Positions 13,342 to 18,197 of a DNA stretch of 28,669 bases are shown piece by piece. Position 1 is the first letter of the stretch, and each line of letters begins with the position of its first letter. The position numbers and the translations under genes are program-made. This DNA is from a virus, in IMG/VR virus record IMGVR_UViG_3300047163_000118, positions 1 through 28,669 of that record; one strand, written 5' to 3'. The notes under the pieces were generated by a model. It saw only the letters and a program-made list of their open reading frames with translations, searched no databases and had not been told where the DNA came from.

Positions 13342-14514
13342 GTGCGGGCCGTAGCCGGCCAGCCCGCCACGGTCCGGCTGCAGGTCGCCACCGACGGCGG
13401 GACCGCCGAAGCCGCCGACGCCGCACCGACAGTCACCGTGGTCGCCGGCGACGGCACCACGGTCCTGTACTCCAACCAGGCTTCCACCGCCGACGGGGCG
13501 GGCACCGGCGCCTACAAGTGGGTGCTGCCCGCACAGTCCCAGCTCGACACCCTCCTGGCCACCTGGACATGGACGGTCTCCTCTGTCCCCTACAGCGCCA
13601 CCGTGCCGATCAAGGTCGTCGGCCGCCGCCTCGCCGACCCGTACCTGTGCCGGCAGGACCCCACCGTCGCCGGCCTGGCCCTGACCGACGCCCAGCTCCT
13701 CGACCTCATCGACGCCGTCGAGGACAAGATCGAAGAGTTCATCGGCTACCCGCCGATCCTCTCCGGGGCCCGCCAGGAATGGGACGTGCTGCGAGGCACC
13801 CTCACCGACGCCCTCTACATCTCCGGGACCGTCAACGGCCTCCCGTACGGGTGGGGGGCCGGCCGGATGCTGATCCCCGGTGTGAAGAAGCCTGTCGCCG
13901 CCGGCTACCAGTCCGGCACCGCCGCCCTCTACGCCGCCATCCCCGCCGGCGCCTTCACCTCGGTGCAGATCGCCGGCGACCAGGTCGGCACCATCGGCAC
14001 CGGCTACACCCTCGAGCTCGCATCCAGCGTCACAGCGGTCACGACCAGCTCGGGCAGCTGGGACGGCACCAAGACCACCTACACCGTCGGATCGACGACC
14101 GCCCCGTCGCTGATCACCGCCGGCCAGTCCGTGGCGTGGGCCGGCCCGGCCGGCGGTCCCGGCGCCATCTACGGCGGCACGATCAACGGCGTCGCTCTCG
14201 ACCCGATCGCCGACCTCCCGAACCTGGTGATCATCAACGGGGCGCTCGCCTGGAAGGACTACCGGCCGTGGATCTCCGGCCGGTACTCGCTGTGGCTCAC
14301 CCACGGCGACGTCATCCCCCGCAACGACCTGTGCCGGGCCGCCCGCAAGCTCGTCTCGTTCTACGCCCAGTCGAACAACTACCCCGACCGGGCCGCGCAG
14401 GTCATCACCGAGGGCGCCACCATCGTCTTCAACTTCCCTGACGCCGACCACCCGACCGGCATCCCCGAGGTCGACGCCGTCCTGAGAGACGCAAGACTTC
14501 AGTCCGTTATCTGA
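13342..14514 (+). CDS. Head-tail connector/adaptor-like protein with Ig-like N-terminus
   Basis: A 390-residue protein from GTG 13342. Residues 1 to about 95 are beta-rich (ATVRLQVATDGG, PTVTVVAGDGTTVLYS, YKWVLPAQ) and look like an Ig-type domain. The next part, LTDAQLLDLIDAVEDKIEEFIGYPP, is the opening helix of gp6-like head-tail adaptors. After a beta-rich insertion with Ser/Thr/Gly repeats, the final helices (DLCRAARKLVSFYAQ... PEVDAVLRDARLQ) match the adaptor C-terminus. It would dock under the portal. The inserted beta domain of about 130 residues is larger than in minimal adaptors. The gene is followed by the broken endonuclease insertion. Confidence 0.65.
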   Translation: MRAVAGQPATVRLQVATDGGTAEAADAAPTVTVVAGDGTTVLYSNQASTADGAGTGAYKWVLPAQSQLDTLLATWTWTVSSVPYSATVPIKVVGRRLADPYLCRQDPTVAGLALTDAQLLDLIDAVEDKIEEFIGYPPILSGARQEWDVLRGTLTDALYISGTVNGLPYGWGAGRMLIPGVKKPVAAGYQSGTAALYAAIPAGAFTSVQIAGDQVGTIGTGYTLELASSVTAVTTSSGSWDGTKTTYTVGSTTAPSLITAGQSVAWAGPAGGPGAIYGGTINGVALDPIADLPNLVIINGALAWKDYRPWISGRYSLWLTHGDVIPRNDLCRAARKLVSFYAQSNNYPDRAAQVITEGATIVFNFPDADHPTGIPEVDAVLRDARLQSVI

Positions 14515-14519
14515 GTGAT

Positions 14520-14542
14520 CTAGCGTTCCGTAAAGGTCGGGC
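14520..14542 (+). promoter_or_regulatory. CTAGCGT start-associated element, variant site 4
   Basis: GATCTAGCGT replaces GATCTAGCCG at 14517-14526, then 16 bases to ATG 14543. CCG...CGG flanks TAAAGGT. It precedes the broken endonuclease gene. It is the only variant of the heptamer among the eight sites. Confidence 0.4.
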
Positions 14543-15034
14543 ATGTGCTCGATCGAGGGATGTGAGAAGCCGCTGGTGGCCCGGGGCTACTGCGGGATGC
14601 ATTACCGGCGGTGGCGGGTCAACGGCGACCATTGATCGCCCGAGTCCCGGTGGTCATCGCCGAGGACGGATCAAAGCGGTGCACGAGCTGCTCGCGCACC
14701 CTGCCAGCGGACAGCTTCCACCGGAACCGCCGAAACCGTGATGGCCGAGGCGTCTGGTGCCGCTCATGCCACGCAGCCTGGCACGAGCAGCTGCGGCGGC
14801 TCCAGGAGGGTCGATGCGCTATCTGCCGGGTCGAGTCGATGCGCTATCTGCCGGGTCGAGCTCGGGCCGATCGGCAAGTTCTCGGTCGATCACGACCACC
14901 AGACCGGGGCCGTCCGCGGCCTCTTGTGCCAGAAGTGCAACCACGGTCTGGCGATGCTCTCGGACGGCCCCGAAGGACTCCAGAGCGCGCTCCGGTACCT
15001 GAGGCGGCCACCGGCCCGGCTGGTTCGGCTCTAG
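14543..15034 (+). pseudogene. Broken HNH / recombination endonuclease VII gene
   Basis: Three frames together spell one typical phage endonuclease. Piece 1 (14543-14635) is MCSIEGCEKPLVARG followed by YCGMHYRRWRVNGDH and a stop. Piece 2 (from TTG 14632, or GTG 14611 in the same frame) gives IAEDGSKRCTSCSRTLPADSF and a CRSC knuckle up to GRCAICRVE. Piece 3 continues LGPIGKFSVDHDHQTGAVRG, LLCQKCNHGLAM and ends at TAG 15034. The DHDH and C-x2-C...C-x2-C residues of endonuclease VII are all present. Piece 2 to 3 is broken by a perfect 25-bp tandem duplication (14811-14860). Adding one C near 14630 would join piece 1 to 2 as GDPLIARV. As it stands the second frame runs on without homology to 15093. 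It is a free-standing endonuclease inserted in the structural block. Confidence 0.8.
14811..14860 (+). repeat. Perfect 25-bp tandem duplication causing a frameshift
   Basis: The same 25 bases occur at 14811-14835 and 14836-14860, encoding the CAIC knuckle twice in different frames. Removing one copy restores the endonuclease VII frame. GGGTCGA lies at both ends of the unit, a microhomology that allows slippage. Confidence 0.92.
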
Positions 15035-15054
15035 CCGCCTCCGACCATCACGGC
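15031..15054 (+). promoter_or_regulatory. CTAGCCG start-associated element, site 5
   Basis: CTAGCCG at 15031-15037 is part of CGGCT-CT-AGCCG, a near-perfect palindrome. It is followed by CCG-ACCATCA-CGG (15041-15053) and, 17 bases after the heptamer, by GTG 15055. That GTG opens a 12-residue ORF (MLIHVIERTCRG) overlapping the next gene's start. The TAG in the heptamer is also the stop of the broken endonuclease. Confidence 0.55.
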
Positions 15055-15093
15055 GTGCTGATCCACGTCATCGAAAGGACCTGCCGTGGCTGA
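15055..15093 (+). CDS. Possible twelve-residue leader peptide
   Basis: GTG 15055 to TGA 15093 encodes MLIHVIERTCRG and overlaps the next gene's GTG 15086 by eight bases. Like the short ORF before the second capsid gene, it starts at the distance set by a CTAGCCG element. It may be a coupling leader or chance. Confidence 0.25.
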   Translation: MLIHVIERTCRG

Positions 15094-15499
15094 TGACCTC
15101 TCCGCCGATTCGGTAGCCCCCCGGGGCATCGACCTCATCGCCGGCCGGGCCGGGGCGTTCACCCGGGGCGGGACCACCACCCCGTCGACGGTTACCTCGA
15201 CGGCCACCGGCGTCGTCGGCTCCTCCGTCGAGGTGTCCGGCCACGGCACCGCCCGCCTCGACCTGGTGATCTCCGCCGTCTCCGGTACCACCCCGTCGAT
15301 GACGGTCACCATCCAGACGTCGTTCGACAACGGCGCCACCGACGCCTGGCGGACCGTGGCCGCGTTCCCCGCCCAGACCGCGGCCGGCACGGTGCGCCAG
15401 TCGTTCACCGGCCTCGACCGGTGGATCCGGGCCAACGTCACCGCCGAGACCGGCACCACCCCCTCCTTCACCTACAGCCTGTCCGGCGAGCTCGTCTGA
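15086..15499 (+). CDS. Beta-sandwich virion protein
   Basis: A 137-residue protein from GTG 15086 with AAAGGA upstream. After a short lead it is almost all strands: TVTSTATGVVGSSVEV, TARLDLVISAVSGTTPSMTV, TIQTSFDNG, WRTVAAF, then FTGLDRWIRANV and FTYSLSGELV. This arrangement is recurrent in phage structural regions between connector and tail tube genes and is usually annotated only as a virion or hypothetical protein. A decoration or neck role is possible. No catalytic residues are evident. The stop overlaps the next ATG. Confidence 0.6.
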   Translation: MADDLSADSVAPRGIDLIAGRAGAFTRGGTTTPSTVTSTATGVVGSSVEVSGHGTARLDLVISAVSGTTPSMTVTIQTSFDNGATDAWRTVAAFPAQTAAGTVRQSFTGLDRWIRANVTAETGTTPSFTYSLSGELV

Positions 15500-15879
15500 T
15501 GGCCGGCCAGTTCGGCACCTGGACCGTCGCCGAGGACCTGCACCTGTCGCTCGGCAACGACGACTTCGATTTCGCCGCAGGCGAGGTCACCCCCGCCACC
15601 GCGGCGGAGGCCGCCGCCCTGGCCCATCTCGCCTCGGTGTCCCGCCAGGCGCCCGGCGACGAGACGTCGCATCCGATGGCCGAGCTCGTCGCCGGACCCG
15701 ACCCGGCCCCGGCGGCCGCCGCCAGTCCGCCGGCCGGGACGGAGCCCACCCCCCCGGCCACCGTCCCGGCCGGCGCCACCCCCAGCGACGAGGTCTCCGC
15801 CGCGGAGGCCGAGCTCGCCAAGGCCGAAGCCGACCTGAAGGCGGCCGAGGGCCAGCAGCCGCCGCCCGCCACCGCCTGA
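15499..15879 (+). CDS. Small Ala/Pro-rich protein before the tail tube
   Basis: A 126-residue protein from ATG 15499, overlapping the previous stop (TGATG). The first 40 residues (FGTWTVAEDLHLSLGNDDFDF) look folded. The middle is Pro/Ala-rich and disordered (PAPAAAASPPAGTEPTPPA), and the end is a charged helix (EAELAKAEADLKAAEG). The family is not recognised. Position suggests a neck or tail-joining component, but the sequence itself does not show it. Confidence 0.55.
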   Translation: MAGQFGTWTVAEDLHLSLGNDDFDFAAGEVTPATAAEAAALAHLASVSRQAPGDETSHPMAELVAGPDPAPAAAASPPAGTEPTPPATVPAGATPSDEVSAAEAELAKAEADLKAAEGQQPPPATA

Positions 15880-15890
15880 GGAGGTAGCCC

Positions 15891-17105
15891 GTGCCCAGCA
15901 TCATCCAGCGCCGGCTGCAGCAGGCCGGCCTATCCAAGCAGACCGCCAAGGGCTCCCCGCAGACCACGGCCACCTTCGGGTACGGCACCGACGGCGGGTC
16001 GATCGCCAAGCTCCAGCTCGACGAGAACGAGATCCCGCTCACCTGGTCGAACCGCGACGTCCTCGCCTACGACCGCAAGGGCATCAAGCCCGGCCAGGCG
16101 ATCGGCACATTGGCCACCCCGTCGATCATCGGGCTGCTCCTCCTCGGGATCCTCGGCGCCGACGCCGTCACGGCGGTCACCGTCAACGTCTCCGGTGTGA
16201 CGTCGTCGGGTTCGGCGCCGAACATCATCGCCACCATCACCACCGCGACGGCCCACAACCTGGCCGTCGGCCAGACGGTGACGATCGCCTCGGTCGGCGG
16301 CGCCACCCAGGTCAACGGAACCTTCCCCGTCGCGTCGATCGTCGACGCCACGCACTTCACGATCTCGATGGGCTCGACGGTGGTGTCGGCCTACACCTCG
16401 GGCGGCACGGTCACCACCGGCTACAGCCACGTTCTCACCCCCGCCGCCACCCTCCCGTACCTGACCGCCTTCGGCCAGTTCGGGACCGCCGACTGGATCC
16501 AGCTCGCCGACTCGAAGGTGTCGTCGCTCGAGCTGTCATGGGAGAACGCCGGCCGGGTCGCCGTCAAGCACGAGATCTCGGCGATCACCCCGGCGATGCT
16601 GGCCTCCGCCTACACCGTCACCAACCTCGAGATCCCGTCGTCGTCGTCGTATCTGACCGCCGGCGGCGGCACCTTCACCGTCGAAGGCAACTCGTTCCTG
16701 GTGACCTCCGGGTCGATCAAGTTCGACACCCACATCGAGCAGCCGATCGCCTCGGCCACCGTGCTGCCCGCCGACGTCGTCGAAGGAAAGCTCGAGACCA
16801 CCTGGTCGCTGAAGATCCTGCCGACCGACACCAGCCTGTGGCGGGAGACGATCTTCGGGTCCGGGGCGGCCGGCGCCCTGTCCGGCCCGGTCGCCTTCCC
16901 GCATCTCGGGGCGGTCAGCTGCCTGTTCCCGTCCCAGTTCGGGTCGCTCACGGTCGCCTCGCCGAAGGTGCGGTTCATGGTCGACTTCCCCGAAGGCAAC
17001 CCCGACGGCGGACCGTCCGAGCTCACTCTCGCCGGCACTTCCACGCTGCCGCTGACCGGGTCGTCGGTGACCGCGACGCTGGTCAATCAGGTCGCTTCTT
17101 ACTGA
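15891..17105 (+). CDS. Major tail tube protein with inserted FCCH-like domain
   Basis: A 404-residue protein from GTG 15891 with GAGGAGG upstream. The outer parts fit the siphovirus tail tube: an N-terminal arm, LQLDENEIPLTWSNRDVLAY, and a C-terminal half with WIQLADSKVSSLELSWENAG, PADVVEGKLETTWSLKI and a closing strand set. Residues about 100-180 are an insertion: IIATITTATAHNLAVGQTV, TIASVGGATQVNGTFPV and DATHFTIS. It reads like the E1-FCCH-type domain (AHNLxxGQTVTI...NGTFPV) known as a surface add-on in phage proteins. The tube protein polymerises around the tape measure. The insertion probably decorates the tail outside. Confidence 0.82.
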   Translation: MPSIIQRRLQQAGLSKQTAKGSPQTTATFGYGTDGGSIAKLQLDENEIPLTWSNRDVLAYDRKGIKPGQAIGTLATPSIIGLLLLGILGADAVTAVTVNVSGVTSSGSAPNIIATITTATAHNLAVGQTVTIASVGGATQVNGTFPVASIVDATHFTISMGSTVVSAYTSGGTVTTGYSHVLTPAATLPYLTAFGQFGTADWIQLADSKVSSLELSWENAGRVAVKHEISAITPAMLASAYTVTNLEIPSSSSYLTAGGGTFTVEGNSFLVTSGSIKFDTHIEQPIASATVLPADVVEGKLETTWSLKILPTDTSLWRETIFGSGAAGALSGPVAFPHLGAVSCLFPSQFGSLTVASPKVRFMVDFPEGNPDGGPSELTLAGTSTLPLTGSSVTATLVNQVASY

Positions 17106-17108
17106 GCC

Positions 17109-17522
17109 GTGGCCGTCGTCCGCTTCACCATGGCCGACGGCCAGGTTCTCGAGGAGGAGACGGGCGGCCCGTGGACCGCCCGTGAGCAGATCGCCTGGGA
17201 GGAGCACCACCGCCAGTCGTTCGTGAACGTGTACCGGGCCATGCAGGCCGACCGGGCGGCCGCCGACGCCGACCCCGAGGCGGCCGCCTCCTCCTACCGG
17301 CTCGGCTGGGTGCTGTGGTTCGGCTGGTACCGGCTGCGCCCGAGAGTGGCCAACCGGTTCGCTGCGTTCATCGACGACCTCGACGACTGGGACTTCGTCG
17401 TGCCCGCCGCCGACGAGCCGGCCGGCGAGCCCGAGACGGAGGGCCCGGGCGAGGACGGGAGCCTGGACCCTACGACCCCGCCAGCGGAGCCTTCGCCGGC
17501 GGATCCGTCGCCGACGCCCTAG
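17109..17522 (+). CDS. Tail assembly chaperone, short form (G-like)
   Basis: A 137-residue protein from GTG 17109, four bases after the tail tube stop. The N-terminal half is folded (VVRFTMADGQVLEEE, then helices with AREQIAWEEHHRQSF and YRLGWVLWFGWYRLRP). The C-terminus is acidic and Pro-rich and dissolves into PAEPSPADPSPTP. Location between tail tube and tape measure, together with an overlapping frame that continues into a helical protein, is the classical G/GT chaperone arrangement. Both forms bind the tape measure during assembly and are absent from the virion. Confidence 0.8.
   Translation: MAVVRFTMADGQVLEEETGGPWTAREQIAWEEHHRQSFVNVYRAMQADRAAADADPEAAASSYRLGWVLWFGWYRLRPRVANRFAAFIDDLDDWDFVVPAADEPAGEPETEGPGEDGSLDPTTPPAEPSPADPSPTP
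17441..17447 (+). other. Predicted -1 ribosomal frameshift site GGGCCCG
   Basis: In the short chaperone frame the codons are GAG GGC CCG, giving G GGC CCG, an X-XXY-YYZ heptamer (GGG, CCC, G). A shift of -1 moves directly into the open frame that ends at 17743. No other heptamer of that type is visible in the overlap. It is an unusual heptamer for known actinophages, so the exact site is inferred. Confidence 0.5.
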
Positions 17523-17743
17523 AACGCACCGGCAGCGCCGCCCTGCTCGCCACCGAGCTGTGGATGGAGCTCCGCCTGCCGCTCGAGGAGATCCTTGACG
17601 CCCCGCCATCCATCCTGCAGGCCCTCGTCGGGCGGATCTGGAAGCAGCAGATCGACCAGGCCGAACGCCGCCGCCGGCAGGAACACGAGCGGGACATGGC
17701 CGCCGCCAACGCGATGCACCGAATGTTGAGAGGAGTGGGCTGA
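17447..17743 (+). CDS. Tail assembly chaperone extension (T-like), read after -1 frameshift
   Basis: The -1 frame carries a helical, charged protein: DALERTGSAALLATELWM, LPLEEILDAPPSILQALVG, and a basic C-terminal helix (QAERRRRQEHERDMAAANAM). It has no good start codon of its own at the right place, as expected if it is made only as a fusion. With a shift at 17441-17447 the fusion would have about 211 residues, a normal GT size. The frame upstream of the slip site has Arg-rich low-quality coding, which argues against an independent start. Its stop overlaps the next ATG. Confidence 0.72.
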   Translation, partial: GRGREPGPYDPASGAFAGGSVADALERTGSAALLATELWMELRLPLEEILDAPPSILQALVGRIWKQQIDQAERRRRQEHERDMAAANAMHRMLRGVG

Positions 17744-18159
17744 TGCCGATCGAGATCTCCGGCCTGAAAGAGTTACGCGCCGAGCTCAAAGCTCTCGACC
17801 GGGCCGTCCCCCGGGAGCTCAACGCCGCCCTCAAGGAAGGCGCCAAGGTCGTAACCGCCCGGGCCGTGCAGCTGGCCCCGCAGGGCAAGACCGGGAACCT
17901 GAAAGGGTCCGGCCGGCCGTTCTCGAATGCCAGCGGCGCCGGCGTCCGGTTCAGCGTGCCCTACGCCGGGGTCCAAGAGTTCGCCACCTCATGGCAGAGA
18001 CGGTCCCGGGCCGGGAAACCGGAGACAGTCCACTACCGCAAGGACGGGCCGCCGCCGCGGTTCGCCTACAAGGCCATCAACGAGCTCGGCGACGGCCTGG
18101 TCGCCGACACCTTCGACCGGATCCTCGGGGTGCTCCGCTGCCACGGCTGGTTCCGATGA
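17743..18159 (+). CDS. HK97 gp10-like tail completion/neck protein
   Basis: A 138-residue protein from ATG 17743, overlapping the chaperone stop. It begins IEISGLKELRAELKALD and VPRELNAALKEGAKVVTARA, then LAPQGKTGNLKGSGR, the family's basic GKTGxLK motif. VRFSVPYAGVQEFATSW and a basic C-terminal helix follow. gp10-like proteins usually lie between the connector and the tail tube; here the gene follows the chaperones, a displaced order. The role is to complete the head-tail interface. The last codons overlap the 22-bp repeated sequence at 18153-18174. Confidence 0.78.
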   Translation: MPIEISGLKELRAELKALDRAVPRELNAALKEGAKVVTARAVQLAPQGKTGNLKGSGRPFSNASGAGVRFSVPYAGVQEFATSWQRRSRAGKPETVHYRKDGPPPRFAYKAINELGDGLVADTFDRILGVLRCHGWFR

Positions 18160-18174
18160 TTCCGGCCGAATATC
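18153..18174 (+). repeat. 22-bp sequence, inverted copy of 4922-4943
   Basis: CCGATGATTCCGGCCGAATATC is the reverse complement of 4922-4943 with one mismatch. It spans the end of the gp10-like gene and the gap before the tape measure gene. A nine-residue ORF (MIPAEYLAL, 18156-18185) is also encoded across it. Confidence 0.5.
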
Positions 18175-18197
18175 TCGCCCTGTGATGAGGTGACCGC

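Noticed and set aside
14611-15093. A single intact 160-residue endonuclease gene
   Set aside because: After the duplication the frame loses all homology, while the active-site half is in another frame, so a broken gene fits better.
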